Shown here one piece after another: positions 26,237 to 35,447 of a stretch of 64,000 bases of DNA. The stretch's first letter is position 1; each line of letters starts with the position of its first letter. This DNA is from Prevotella jejuni. GTDB lineage: Bacteria > Bacteroidota > Bacteroidia > Bacteroidales > Bacteroidaceae. The DNA is taken from contig NZ_FZNZ01000003.1 in NCBI RefSeq assembly GCF_900187995.1, positions 1 to 64,000 on the forward strand, written 5' to 3'. The position numbers were made by a program, and so were the translations under genes. A model generated the notes under the pieces. It did no database searches. It saw nothing but the letters and a program-made list of their open reading frames with translations, and had not been told where the DNA came from.

Positions 26237-27790
26237 TTATATCAAACCACGGATACGGTCGTCAAAGGCTGAAAGGGCAGCCTTCGCACCTTCTCCCATA
26301 GCGATTGTAATCTGTTTGTAAGGCACCGTTGTAACGTCACCAGCAGCATATACGCCCCTTAGACTGGTTCGATTGGTTGCGTCAATGACAATCTCATTGC
26401 GAGGACTAACCTCCACCTCGTCTCTGAAAGCATCACTGTTTGGCGATAGACCAATCTGAACAAAGACACCATCCAAGGCTATATTACGCTCCTCATCATT
26501 GGTACGATCCTTCACGGTAATGCCCGTTAGCTTCTTACCATCGCCCAAGAGAGCTGTTGTCTGAGTAGAGAGAAACACATCAACATTGGTCAAGCTGGCC
26601 ACTTTCTGCTGTAGTACCTCATCAGCACGCATAGAGTCAGCAAACTCAAGGACGGTCACATGGCGGCAAATACCAGCCAAATCAATGGCTGCTTCGATAC
26701 CAGAATTACCGCCACCGATGACTGCTACGTCCTTACCCTTATAGAAAGGACCATCGCAATGAGGGCAGAAATGCTCGCCATGACCAATATATTTATCCTC
26801 ATCAGGCAGCCCAAGTCGACGCCAACTTGCACCTGTTGCAATCACAACAGCTGGTGCGGTAAAGGTTTCACCACCCCTTACAGAGACAGTCTTAACAGCC
26901 TCCTTTAGGTTAGTTGCCACCACCTTACGATTGTCGAATACATCTATTGAATATTCATTGATATGTGTGCGGAGGTCAGCAGCAAGTTGTGTACCAGTCG
27001 TCTTAGCAACAGAAATAAGATTCTCGATACCCGTCGTGTCGTTTACCTGTCCTCCGATGCGCTCAGCAACGATAGCTACACGCAAGCCTTTGCGGGCAGA
27101 ATAGATAGCAGACGACGCTCCAGCAGGACCACCACCAAGTACGATAACATCATAATCACGTACGGTTTGCACGGAGTTAGCGTCATGGTCGGTGCCAACC
27201 TTGTCTTCTAACTCTTGGAGAAGGACGCCGAGGTCGCCACGACCAGTGTGTAATGGTTCACCATTGATGTACACTGACGGTACACCCTGTATGTTCAAAC
27301 GTTGTATCTCATCCTGGTATAGCCCCCCATCAACCATCTCATTGCTGATATTAGGGTTGATAAGTGCCATTACGTTGAGTGCCTGAACAACGTCAGGGCA
27401 GTTGGTACAGGTGAGAGAAACGTAGGTTTGAAGGCGTATTTCACCCTTCAGTGCCTTGATACGAGCCGTTATCGCCTCATCAGGAAGGTTCTTACCCTGT
27501 CCGTCAGCATTAAGTACAGCGAGGAGCAAGGAGGTAAACTCATGTCCGTTAGGTATGCCTCGGAAGCTGATACCCGTCTCCTCACCATTACGAAGAATAC
27601 TGAATGAGAACTGTTCTCCTTCTTGGTAAACAGCCTTAACCTTGTCGGAAGTAGAAGCGATGTCCTCTATGAAGGAAGAGAACTCAGCCGAGTTCTCGTC
27701 ATTACTATTGCGTGTAACGCTAAGCGTTATATCAGATGAGAGCGAAGCAAAGACACCCTTCACCTGTTCAAGTATGTTTGAATCTAACAT
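26237..27790 (-). CDS. ahpF: Alkyl hydroperoxide reductase subunit F
   Basis: AhpF is the NADH-dependent flavoprotein that re-reduces AhpC. The 517-residue protein has the N-terminal thioredoxin-like tandem (CxxC in SLTCTNCPDVVQAL, about residue 129), the FAD-binding VLGGGPAGASSAIYSARKG and the thioredoxin-reductase-type redox centre FCPHCDGPFYKGKDVAVIGG. It starts 115 bp after ahpC on the same strand, with a hairpin between them, and ends at a bidirectional terminator. Confidence 0.97.
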   Translation of the reverse strand: MLDSNILEQVKGVFASLSSDITLSVTRNSNDENSAEFSSFIEDIASTSDKVKAVYQEGEQFSFSILRNGEETGISFRGIPNGHEFTSLLLAVLNADGQGKNLPDEAITARIKALKGEIRLQTYVSLTCTNCPDVVQALNVMALINPNISNEMVDGGLYQDEIQRLNIQGVPSVYINGEPLHTGRGDLGVLLQELEDKVGTDHDANSVQTVRDYDVIVLGGGPAGASSAIYSARKGLRVAIVAERIGGQVNDTTGIENLISVAKTTGTQLAADLRTHINEYSIDVFDNRKVVATNLKEAVKTVSVRGGETFTAPAVVIATGASWRRLGLPDEDKYIGHGEHFCPHCDGPFYKGKDVAVIGGGNSGIEAAIDLAGICRHVTVLEFADSMRADEVLQQKVASLTNVDVFLSTQTTALLGDGKKLTGITVKDRTNDEERNIALDGVFVQIGLSPNSDAFRDEVEVSPRNEIVIDATNRTSLRGVYAAGDVTTVPYKQITIAMGEGAKAALSAFDDRIRGLI

Positions 27791-27822
27791 GGGGCTTGTA
27801 AATTTCTCTATACATTATAAAG

Positions 27823-27859
27823 AATGGAGAGATAAAGTACGGTGACCTATCTCTCCATT
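27823..27859 (-). terminator. Intercistronic hairpin between ahpC and ahpF
   Basis: AATGGAGAGATA (27823-27834) pairs perfectly with TATCTCTCCATT (27848-27859). Placed just after ahpC, it could stabilise the ahpC message and reduce read-through into ahpF, giving more AhpC than AhpF. Confidence 0.6.
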
Positions 27860-27905
27860 ATAACTACTATGACAGTCTTATGTCTGTTATTACAGATAAT
27901 AAGTC

Positions 27906-28472
27906 TTAGAGCTTACCTACGAGGTCGATGCTTGGCTTCAAGGTCTCACCGCCCTGCTTCCACTTAGCTGGGCAAACCTCACCATCGTGAGAAGCAACGA
28001 AGAGAGCAGCCTCAACCTTACGTACCAACTCATCAGCATTACGACCAATGCTGTTGTCTTGTATTTCTGCAATCTTAACAAGGCCTTCTGGGTTTACAAG
28101 GAATGTACCACGATAAGCGACGCCCTCGTCCTCTTTATAAACACCGAAGCCACGGCTCAATACGCCAGTTGGGTCAGCAAGCATAGTGTACTTAATCTTC
28201 TTGATTGTATCAGAGGCATCGTGCCATGCTTTATGTACGAAGTGAGTATCAGTACTAACTGAGAACACCTCTACACCAAGGCCCTTAAGCTGCTCATACT
28301 TATCAGCCAAATCCTCCAACTCCGTAGGACATACGAAGGTAAAGTCAGCTGGATAGAAGAAGAAGAGTGCCCATTTGCCCTCGATATCCTTGCTTGAAAC
28401 GGTCTTAAACTGTCCGTCCTGAAATGCCTGAACGGTAAACTCTGGTGCGTGTGCATTGATAATTGGTTCCAT
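27906..28472 (-). CDS. ahpC: Alkyl hydroperoxide reductase subunit C (peroxiredoxin)
   Basis: This typical 2-Cys peroxiredoxin of 188 residues reduces hydrogen peroxide and organic peroxides. The peroxidatic cysteine is C48 in DFTFVCPTELEDL and the resolving cysteine C167 in DGEVCPAKW. The start at 28472 (MEPIINAHAPEF) matches family N-termini; an upstream ATG at 28523 overlaps the -7 box and is rejected. An OxyR-like operator abuts the -33 box, and oxyR is divergent upstream. Confidence 0.97.
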   Translation of the reverse strand: MEPIINAHAPEFTVQAFQDGQFKTVSSKDIEGKWALFFFYPADFTFVCPTELEDLADKYEQLKGLGVEVFSVSTDTHFVHKAWHDASDTIKKIKYTMLADPTGVLSRGFGVYKEDEGVAYRGTFLVNPEGLVKIAEIQDNSIGRNADELVRKVEAALFVASHDGEVCPAKWKQGGETLKPSIDLVGKL

Positions 28473-28520
28473 ATCTAACTTAATTCTATTTATGTGATTA
28501 TACTTTTTTGTTTCGCAGTG

Positions 28521-28551
28521 CAAAGTTAGTATTTGTAATCATTACAGCCAA
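28521..28551 (-). promoter_or_regulatory. ahpC promoter
   Basis: Minus strand -33 TTG (28549-28551), 20-bp spacer and -7 TAACTTTG (28521-28528), 49 bp before the ATG. Confidence 0.7.
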
Positions 28552-28586
28552 TAGATAAAATCTATGTGCTGATAAATAAAATCTAT
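28551..28586. promoter_or_regulatory. OxyR-like operator upstream of ahpC
   Basis: ATAGATAAAATCTAT (28551-28565) fits the OxyR half-operator ATAGNTNNNANCTAT at every fixed position. ATAAATAAAATCTAT (28572-28586) repeats it 21 bp later with one mismatch. The pair abuts the ahpC -33 box, where an activator would contact RNA polymerase. 28587-28954 is otherwise GT-rich low complexity without a recognised feature. Confidence 0.6.
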
Positions 28587-28954
28587 CAAGCCCCACTACA
28601 CTACTGATTATCAATAGGTTACACTCTGGTAAAAGCCGAATTAAAAGATTGATAGTCGCTGTTTTTTGTGTTGGGTGGTAGTTGGTGGATGGTAGGTGAT
28701 GGGTGGTAAGTGTTTATGAATACTGATGAATAGGTGTTAAGTGATGGGTGATTATAAATACTGAGGAATGGGTGGTGAGGGATAAGGAATACTGGGGATG
28801 GGTGGAGAGGAATACTGATACGGAGCTTATATGGGGAGAAAACGATACTTATTAATGATGATGGAGGGGTGAAAGTAGTCACTATAAAGGATGAAAAAGA
28901 CGAGTATAAAGAATAAAAACACGATGAAGACACGGTTATTCGACTTTTTTTATC

Positions 28955-28962
28955 TATTTTTG
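28955..28962 (+). promoter_or_regulatory. oxyR promoter -7 box
   Basis: TATTTTTG matches TANNTTTG, 28 bp before the oxyR ATG. Confidence 0.5.
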
Positions 28963-28989
28963 TCATAGTCTATATATTGTATTAAAAGC

Positions 28990-29892
28990 ATGACACTACA
29001 ACAATTAGAATATGTAATGGCAGTCTATCGACTGAAACATTTCGCAAAGGCAGCCGATGATTGCAATGTTACACAGCCTACCCTTAGTTCGATGATACAG
29101 AAGTTAGAGGACGAATTAGGGGTTAAAATCTTTGATCGTAAGCGTCAACCAATACAACCAACACAAGCGGGAATGAAGGTGATAGAGGAGGCGTGGAAGG
29201 TTCTTAACCGTGCAAAGAAACTCAGACAGACTATCGACGAGGAGCGACAGACCCTTACAGGCACCTTTGAAGTGGCTGTGCTTCCAACGATAGCACCTTA
29301 TCTTATCCCCCGTTTCTTCCCCCAGTTGATGAATGAACACCCCGAGATGGATGTGAGAATCACGGAGATGAAGACCGAAGACATGCGCAAAGCACTTCGA
29401 AGGGGTACTATCGACGCTGGTATATTAGCACGGGTTGACGGCTTGGAAGAGATGAACTGTACGTCACTCTACCGTGAACAGTTCTTTGCATACGTAGCTG
29501 AAGACGACCCACTGTACGTTAAAGAGTTCATTCGTCCAGCCGACTTGTCTGGTGAATACCTATGGTTACTCGACGAAGGACATTGTTTTCGCGACCAACT
29601 TGTGAAGTTCTGCCAGCTAAAGTCGGCCGCATTAAGTAAGAAGAGCTATAACTTAGGAAGCATAGAGACCTTTATGCGCATTGTAGAGAACGGTAAGGGA
29701 GTCACCTTCATACCGCAACTTGCACTCTCACAGCTCACCAAGGAGCAACACCGACTCGTACGTCCTTTTGCGCACCCAGTGCCCTCTCGCGAGATTATCC
29801 TTATGACTTCGCCTAATTTCATACGTCATACACTACTCCGAATGCTCGTTGACAGAATAAAAGAGTCACTCCCTGATGACATTCAAGACTAA
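28990..29892 (+). CDS. oxyR: Hydrogen peroxide-sensing LysR-type regulator OxyR
   Basis: The N-terminal LysR winged helix (QLEYVMAVYRLKHFAKAADD...TQPTLSSMIQKLEDELG) leads a 300-residue protein. The peroxide-sensing cysteines are both present in GHCFRDQLVKFC, at residues 199 and 208, the same numbers as in E. coli OxyR. That separates it from other LysR proteins. It is divergent from ahpC and a matching operator lies in the shared region, so activation of ahpCF by oxidised OxyR is likely. Confidence 0.95.
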   Translation: MTLQQLEYVMAVYRLKHFAKAADDCNVTQPTLSSMIQKLEDELGVKIFDRKRQPIQPTQAGMKVIEEAWKVLNRAKKLRQTIDEERQTLTGTFEVAVLPTIAPYLIPRFFPQLMNEHPEMDVRITEMKTEDMRKALRRGTIDAGILARVDGLEEMNCTSLYREQFFAYVAEDDPLYVKEFIRPADLSGEYLWLLDEGHCFRDQLVKFCQLKSAALSKKSYNLGSIETFMRIVENGKGVTFIPQLALSQLTKEQHRLVRPFAHPVPSREIILMTSPNFIRHTLLRMLVDRIKESLPDDIQD

Positions 29893-29937
29893 TGTTTTAG
29901 CAGCTTCACCTAAGTGATAATGCACGCAGAAAACGAT

Positions 29938-29974
29938 AAGCCCCAGTTATATCTACCATAGCTGGGGCTTTGTC
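29938..29974 (+). terminator. oxyR terminator
   Basis: AAGCCCCAG (29938-29946) pairs with CTGGGGCTT (29962-29970), followed by T-rich sequence. Confidence 0.75.
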
Positions 29975-30021
29975 TATCCCTCAAAAAGCACAGTAAAAAT
30001 AAGTGATAACCTCCATAAATA

Positions 30022-30053
30022 TTTGTGACATATTATTATTTTCACTATCTTTG
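30022..30053 (+). promoter_or_regulatory. Promoter of SPFH-domain gene
   Basis: -33 TTTG (30022-30025), 20-bp spacer and -7 TATCTTTG (30046-30053). Confidence 0.7.
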
Positions 30054-30102
30054 CAATCATTAGAAAGTACATCATACAAGCAACAAAACAAAGTCTATCT
30101 AT

Positions 30103-31002
30103 ATGAATCCTAATCAAAGACAAAACAATCAACAGCGTTTAAGTTCTAACCTCTCTAATTTCTTTAACATGAATAATTCTAAGAAACTATTAATCCCAGT
30201 AGCCCTTATTGCCACATCCTGTGCGCTTAGCCTCGTATTCTTCACTTTCGTAAACCCTTCATACGACCAAGAAGCAGCATTGAAGATGAAGCCTATCTTC
30301 TTTGGTAGCACACGTGTATCTGACGAACCAGTCAATTCTATCACACTCGTAGCGCCTACGACGTCGGCTGTCTACTTCAATATCCTACCGCAGAAGATGC
30401 AGTTTCAGTTTGACGACCTACTCTCAAACGATAATACCCCACTTGATGTCAATATGTATATGATTATTCAAGTGAAGAAGGGACAGACCCCCGACTTACT
30501 AAGAAACTATGGTGAGAATTGGTTTGAGAACTTTATTGAACCCTATTTCCGCAATAAGGTACGTGAGTATGTGTCATCTTGTTCGCCATTCGACTTGATG
30601 AGTAATCGCGAAGTACTCGCTAAGTTCGACGACCGCATTAAGCAGTCTATGCGACAGTATGTAGCTTCCTTGTCACGAAAAGCCAATTTCCCTGTTGACA
30701 TCCAACAGGTGATTACCGACCGTGTGATGCCTAACAAGGAGCAATTAGAGGAGATGAACAAGACTGCTGCAAGTATTCAAGCCAAGCAAACACAGGAGAA
30801 ACGAGCTGAGATGGAGCTAGCACGTGCTAAGGCTGAGCGTAATAAAGCGGTGGCCGACAAGGCTTACATGACCGAACTAAACCTCTCTCCAGCACAGTTC
30901 ATACAGTTACGTGCATGGGATGTCATCGAGAAGAAGAATGGAGCTAACATTGACGTTCTCTTCGGAGGAGGTGAGACACCGATGTGGAACATCCGCCGAT
31001 AG
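30103..31002 (+). CDS. SPFH/Band 7 (prohibitin-like) membrane protein
   Basis: After an Asn/Gln-rich cytoplasmic start comes one membrane helix (about residues 28-50, KKLLIPVALIATSCALSLVFFTF), then an SPFH-like domain and a charged coiled coil (MNKTAASIQAKQTQEKRAEM, then ELARAKAERNKA), as in prohibitins and HflK/C. Such proteins form large ring assemblies that organise membrane regions or control FtsH; which applies here is unknown. A small membrane-protein gene follows 45 bp downstream. Confidence 0.82.
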   Translation: MNPNQRQNNQQRLSSNLSNFFNMNNSKKLLIPVALIATSCALSLVFFTFVNPSYDQEAALKMKPIFFGSTRVSDEPVNSITLVAPTTSAVYFNILPQKMQFQFDDLLSNDNTPLDVNMYMIIQVKKGQTPDLLRNYGENWFENFIEPYFRNKVREYVSSCSPFDLMSNREVLAKFDDRIKQSMRQYVASLSRKANFPVDIQQVITDRVMPNKEQLEEMNKTAASIQAKQTQEKRAEMELARAKAERNKAVADKAYMTELNLSPAQFIQLRAWDVIEKKNGANIDVLFGGGETPMWNIRR

Positions 31003-31047
31003 GCTACGTCTTCACCGATTGTAAATAAAATAAGAACGCTTAGACCT

Positions 31048-31428
31048 ATGACAAAAGGTGAGGTCTATCTTGTGGTTCTTTCCAACCTACTTTTTATATT
31101 GGTAATAATCTTCTTTGTTGGACGGCTTGTACTCAACCCTCCAAAGAGCCTTATAAATAGCTTTATTATAGTTGATGGTTACCTGTATCCCCGTTTTCAA
31201 CAGGGCCATATCGCACTGATTAAGCCTCCTCAACCTATCTGTATAAAAGATATTGTTAGGATAAAGCTTAATCAGAGCATATATTTCAATGGTGCCTTTT
31301 CTGTTGTCGTGGATATAAAGGATGGGAGACGTGTCACGCTCTTCATCGGTGGAATCTCTCCAAGTCGAGAACTTCAACGACTTCGAGAAGAACTATTAGC
31401 AAGTGAGTTTGACGGAGAAATCTATTGA
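31048..31428 (+). CDS. Small membrane-anchored protein of unknown function
   Basis: The 126-residue product has one N-terminal membrane helix (about residues 6-26, VYLVVLSNLLFILVIIFFVG) and a soluble remainder predicted as beta-rich. I recognise no family. It follows the SPFH gene by 45 bp on the same strand and is probably cotranscribed, so a link to the SPFH complex is possible. Confidence 0.6.
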   Translation: MTKGEVYLVVLSNLLFILVIIFFVGRLVLNPPKSLINSFIIVDGYLYPRFQQGHIALIKPPQPICIKDIVRIKLNQSIYFNGAFSVVVDIKDGRRVTLFIGGISPSRELQRLREELLASEFDGEIY

Positions 31429-31440
31429 AATCACGCTCAT

Positions 31441-31655
31441 GAATATTGGGTGATGGGTGTTGAGTGATGGGTGTTAATGGTTTGCTTCGTGGGTGATGGG
31501 TGTTGGCTGTTAGGTGATGATGGTTTGCTTCGTGGCTGATAGGTGTTGACTGTTAGGTGTTAATGGTTTGCTCCGTGGGTGATGGCTGTTGAGTGATGGG
31601 TGTTAATGGTTTGCTTTGTGGGTGATGGGTGTTGACTGTTAGGTGATGATGAAAT
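31441..31655. repeat. 43-bp tandem repeat, four to five copies
   Basis: TTTGCT marks units at 31481, 31524, 31567 and 31610, exactly 43 bp apart, in a GGTGATGGGTGTTG-type background. It starts 13 bp after the upstream stop codon. Confidence 0.8.
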
Positions 31656-31782
31656 GTTCGCCTAAGAGAAGATATTCTGCTTGGGTGATAGGTGTTGGGG
31701 GTTGTATATTGATAGATGAAGAAGTGCGCATCTGAGGGAACTTTTTAATAAATAAGATTACAGCAATCTTTATCCTGTTAGG

Positions 31783-31817
31783 GGCTCCCCTCCTTCGGAG
31801 GGGCTGAGGGAGGTCCA
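31783..31817. other. GC-rich hairpin, CCCCTCC-TTC-GGAGGGG
   Basis: In an AT-rich surrounding, CCCCTCC and GGAGGGG flank a TTC loop near 31788-31804. It might be a terminator for the SPFH unit; it lacks a T run. Confidence 0.4.
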
Positions 31818-31908
31818 TCCCTATTTAGGTCATAAAGAGGGGTTCTCCCTTATCCTTTTGTAAATACTTTTCACCCTTCTCGATTCTAACACTTGCCCTT
31901 TATGGGTG

Positions 31909-31991
31909 AAGAAGAGGCCCTTCTACGTTTAAGAACAGGCCTTTCTTGAGGCAAGAAGAGCCCCTTCTTGGAGCAAGAAAGGCGTCTTCTT
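31909..31991. repeat. 22-bp palindromic array, AAGAAG/CTTCTT family, copy 2
   Basis: AAGAAG-like sites begin at 31909, 31931, 31953 and 31975, and CTTCTT-like sites at 31920, 31942, 31964 and 31986: exactly the 22/11-bp lattice of copy 1 at 3354-3436. Downstream flank similarity (CATACTGATT...TTACAGA...TATAAGAG) shows the two are true copies. 31992-32577 holds two short ORFs I do not believe and nothing else I can name. Confidence 0.8.
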
Positions 31992-32577
31992 CAACGATAC
32001 TCATATCATACTGATTTATAAATAGTTACAGACTACTTATAAGAGGATTACATCCCCTTATCTTGCATGTATTTTCCATGATACAATGTAATGATTTTTC
32101 GCAACATGAAAGATATCGGCAAAAGCAATAGGATGTGTGCCTGCTCATAGAAAGGAGATGATTGAAACCCCACTCGAAAAGGCGGAGAAACCGTACAACT
32201 TACGATTAAGAAAAAGCTATAGGACTGATGAGAAAATAATTTTCCTGTCATTTCTGTCATCCAAATCAACCGTCTAACTCATTAATTTATAGCATAATTA
32301 CACCAAGTGTTAAATATGACAGCAAACAAAAATAAAACTTTTTTTGGTATATAGAGCTATATCTCTCTCCTTAAAACAGCAGTCTTTTTTATCATTCTTA
32401 TTACGGTCATCCATACCATACGACCAAAGATAAACAAACTGTGGAGGGTTAGTAAACTGACAATCTACAAACCCATACAAACCAAGGGACTGCCAGTAAG
32501 AGCGCATACAAACTGAGTTTTAATCGTAAACAATGAATATTTCTCTTATTTCTAATTAAGATTAAGAAAAAATAATA

Positions 32578-32585
32578 TACCTTTG
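32578..32585 (+). promoter_or_regulatory. Promoter -7 box of C10 protease gene
   Basis: TACCTTTG matches TANNTTTG, 32 bp before the ATG. Confidence 0.5.
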
Positions 32586-32617
32586 TAGTCCATTAATCCA
32601 ATTAGTATAAACCTGAC

Positions 32618-35260
32618 ATGATTAATTCTATATTTCAAATTAACTTTAGAAAGACGGTGTTTTCAGCACATAACAAACTATTGAAAAGAGGTTTTCTTGT
32701 TCTTACCCTCCTACTTTCAGCAACAGCAAACTATGCTGACAATGTTGATTTCAACGCTGCACTGCGCATTGCGAGGACGTATGTAAACATTAGTAAGAAA
32801 GCCGCCAAGAACTTAAAAACACGTGCTGCAGCAACGACAACACAACAGCCTTACTACGTCTTCAATGATGATACGGGTAAAGGATTTGTAGTTGTTGCAG
32901 GCGATGACAAGATGGGTGAGGTGTTAGCTTATAGTCATGAGGCATCCATCGACATGGCTAACCTCAATCCCGAAGCACGTTATCTCTTCGATACCTATCG
33001 GCAGGTGTTTGAGGTATTGGGCAAGAACAAGGGGCTTACCACACGTGCAGAAACAGCTACAAAGGCGACTGATGATGTGCAGCCTTTGCTAAAAAGCAAG
33101 TGGGGACAGGACTATCCCTACAGCAAGCAGACCCAATATGTAACGGGTTGTGTGGCTACTGCGGTTGCACAGGTGATGTATTACCATAGGTGGCCAGCAC
33201 AAGGAAAGGGACAAGAAAGCTACACGGTGAAGTTTGATAACACCGTTCGGTCAGCCGATTTCACAAAGTCACACTACGACTGGGACAATATGTTGCCCGA
33301 TTATAACCGCAGAAACGTTACTGCAAAGCAGGAAGATGCAGTGGCTTTATTGATGAATGATGTGGGTATTGCAACCAATATGCAATACACAGATAGGGCA
33401 AGTGGTACGCAGAGCTATATGGCTGAGCGTGCATTGCGCAATTACTTCGACTATGATGCAGCGTTGGTAACAAGATTCGACGAGGGTGAAGACAACTTTA
33501 TCGAGATTGTAAAGAAAGAGCTCCGCAATGGTTTTCCACTCTACATATCCGGTGAGTCGAAGACTGGGGGTGGTCATGCGTGGGTTTGCGATGGCTTTGA
33601 TAAGGAAGACAGGTTCCACATGAACTTTGGATGGAACGGTCAGGCAGATGGCTATTACTCACTTGCTACCTTGGATGTAAAGTCTACAGGTAGTGAGTTT
33701 AATGGTGCACAGCATAGCTTTAACAAACGTATTCATGTCATTGCGATACATCCAAACAAACCTAATACACCTAAGATAGATGATGATATAGCGTATCAGT
33801 CGCCTACTATCAAGTTTAACAACGATGGTATGATGGCGTTCGTAGGGGATGCTCCTACCACAACATCCGATGCAGCAAAGGTGATGTTTACTGGGTTTGT
33901 CAACTATGCTAATGCTGTTCTCGTGGGCGACATCGGTTTAGGTATCTATGACCAAGAGGGCAAACTGGTAAAAGTAACACCATACGGACAGGACGGAAGG
34001 AAGATATTCAGCAAAGAGCGATTTGTCTTCAACGATGGTGAGTGGATTTCTGGAGGTGTGATTAACGATAAGGTGACCTTCACCCTCGACTTTAAGGCAT
34101 TGTCTGATGGAACCTATTCACTCTGTCCTATTGCTGCACGAATGCTGGAAGATAGCACGTTAAGTGCTTGGGCAAGAATGAAAAAAGCCCCTCGTATCGT
34201 GATGAAGGTGGAGAACAGTAAGATAACCTACTTAGAGCTGCCAACGGAAGAGCCGGCCTTCCTGCTCACAACAGAACCAGAGTTAGACAACAAAGTGATG
34301 TTAGGTGAACCGAATGTGCTACGTCTGAACATCCGCAAGCTGGATGCTAATATCTTCTATGGAACCGTAAAGGTTGAACTAATTAACAATGAGAATAAGG
34401 TGGTATATACCACAGAGACCGCAGGAACAGTAGACTTTGATGCCTTCAACACAAAGCGTGTTAGACTGCCGTTCAACCTTCCTTACGACATAGCTTCTGG
34501 TACTTATCACTTGCGCACGACTATCACCAGTACCGACAACATAAGCTATCCAGTACGTGAGAAGGCTTCACAAGAGCCTTATACACTCACGATTGAGGGA
34601 AAGAGTCAAGCTGGTATTTTCTCAAAAGCGACTGTTTATACGCAAGATAACGAGGAAGGAAGTGTCCCTATGGAGAACTTTGATGTATCAAAAAGTCCAA
34701 CTTTCAGAGTAACATGTATTGCCACTCTTGCAGAGAACGTACAATACAAGGGTGGTCTGACGCTCTATCTTATCGACACTGTGACGGGTATGTCTATCCA
34801 AGTGATGAAGAAGCCGCTACAAGTAGACCTCTCGCAGGCTGATGATATGACAATAATAACCAGCGACTGGATTGACCCAAAGACTGAGAAACTCATCAAT
34901 AACCGACGTTATCGAGTGGCATTGTTTGGTGTAGTGGATGGTAGGAACGTTGACTTATTACCAATTTCAACAACGTCACCTTACCTTTTTCTCATCAATG
35001 GACCGTATGACAAATATCCTGAGGGAGGAACAGATGGTGTGGAGGAAGTGAACATCAAACCTGCACTGCAGTTCGTTGACGGTCGCTTACACATACAGCA
35101 GCAGGGCTTGAAACGTGTGGAGGTATATGGTATGAATGGTATGTTAGTAGCAAGCAATAGTGTGAAAGATAGCAACAACCTTACCCTTTCCGTACCAAAG
35201 GGAACTTACGTGGTGCGCATCATCACACAAAATGGCCGTTATACGAGCACTATCCGATAA
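32618..35260 (+). CDS. Secreted C10 cysteine protease (streptopain/interpain type) with T9SS tail
   Basis: The 880-residue protein has an N-terminal signal segment (about 22-41), a SpeB-type propeptide (about 42-150, with PYYVFNDDTGKGFVVVAGDD), and the C10 catalytic domain. The nucleophile is C178 in YVTGCVATAVAQVMYYH, the catalytic histidine H320 in GGGHAWVCDGF, and NFGWNGQADGYYSL follows. About 400 residues of beta-sandwich modules come next, and the last 75 residues form a type IX secretion C-terminal domain (VEVYGMNGMLVASN...GTYVVRI). Relatives such as interpain A of Prevotella intermedia degrade host complement and haemoglobin-binding proteins; this one is a candidate virulence or nutrient protease. 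Confidence 0.92.
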   Translation: MINSIFQINFRKTVFSAHNKLLKRGFLVLTLLLSATANYADNVDFNAALRIARTYVNISKKAAKNLKTRAAATTTQQPYYVFNDDTGKGFVVVAGDDKMGEVLAYSHEASIDMANLNPEARYLFDTYRQVFEVLGKNKGLTTRAETATKATDDVQPLLKSKWGQDYPYSKQTQYVTGCVATAVAQVMYYHRWPAQGKGQESYTVKFDNTVRSADFTKSHYDWDNMLPDYNRRNVTAKQEDAVALLMNDVGIATNMQYTDRASGTQSYMAERALRNYFDYDAALVTRFDEGEDNFIEIVKKELRNGFPLYISGESKTGGGHAWVCDGFDKEDRFHMNFGWNGQADGYYSLATLDVKSTGSEFNGAQHSFNKRIHVIAIHPNKPNTPKIDDDIAYQSPTIKFNNDGMMAFVGDAPTTTSDAAKVMFTGFVNYANAVLVGDIGLGIYDQEGKLVKVTPYGQDGRKIFSKERFVFNDGEWISGGVINDKVTFTLDFKALSDGTYSLCPIAARMLEDSTLSAWARMKKAPRIVMKVENSKITYLELPTEEPAFLLTTEPELDNKVMLGEPNVLRLNIRKLDANIFYGTVKVELINNENKVVYTTETAGTVDFDAFNTKRVRLPFNLPYDIASGTYHLRTTITSTDNISYPVREKASQEPYTLTIEGKSQAGIFSKATVYTQDNEEGSVPMENFDVSKSPTFRVTCIATLAENVQYKGGLTLYLIDTVTGMSIQVMKKPLQVDLSQADDMTIITSDWIDPKTEKLINNRRYRVALFGVVDGRNVDLLPISTTSPYLFLINGPYDKYPEGGTDGVEEVNIKPALQFVDGRLHIQQQGLKRVEVYGMNGMLVASNSVKDSNNLTLSVPKGTYVVRIITQNGRYTSTIR

Positions 35261-35350
35261 GATGTCGCATAGCATTAAGCGTGTGTAACAGTATTGTGAC
35301 ACCTTCTTTATATATACAACACACTTCTGATTTAAGGTTGAGAATAAATA

Positions 35351-35388
35351 AAAGGCTGAATTCCTATCATGGAGTTCAGCCTTTATTT
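35351..35388. terminator. Terminator between C10 protease and kbl (convergent)
   Basis: AAAGGCTGAATTCC (35351-35364) pairs with GGAGTTCAGCCTTT (35371-35384) with one mismatch; A/T-rich flanks on both sides suit bidirectional use. Confidence 0.75.
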
Positions 35389-35447
35389 TATATGTGTAGA
35401 GCCTGCCAAGCTGCGATAATGGCCGTTCTTGGCAGTGCTCACAAATT

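Noticed and set aside
32048..32507. Two minus-strand ORFs (73 and 65 residues) upstream of the C10 protease
   Set aside because: No homology pattern, no promoter, and composition like the surrounding AT-rich gap.
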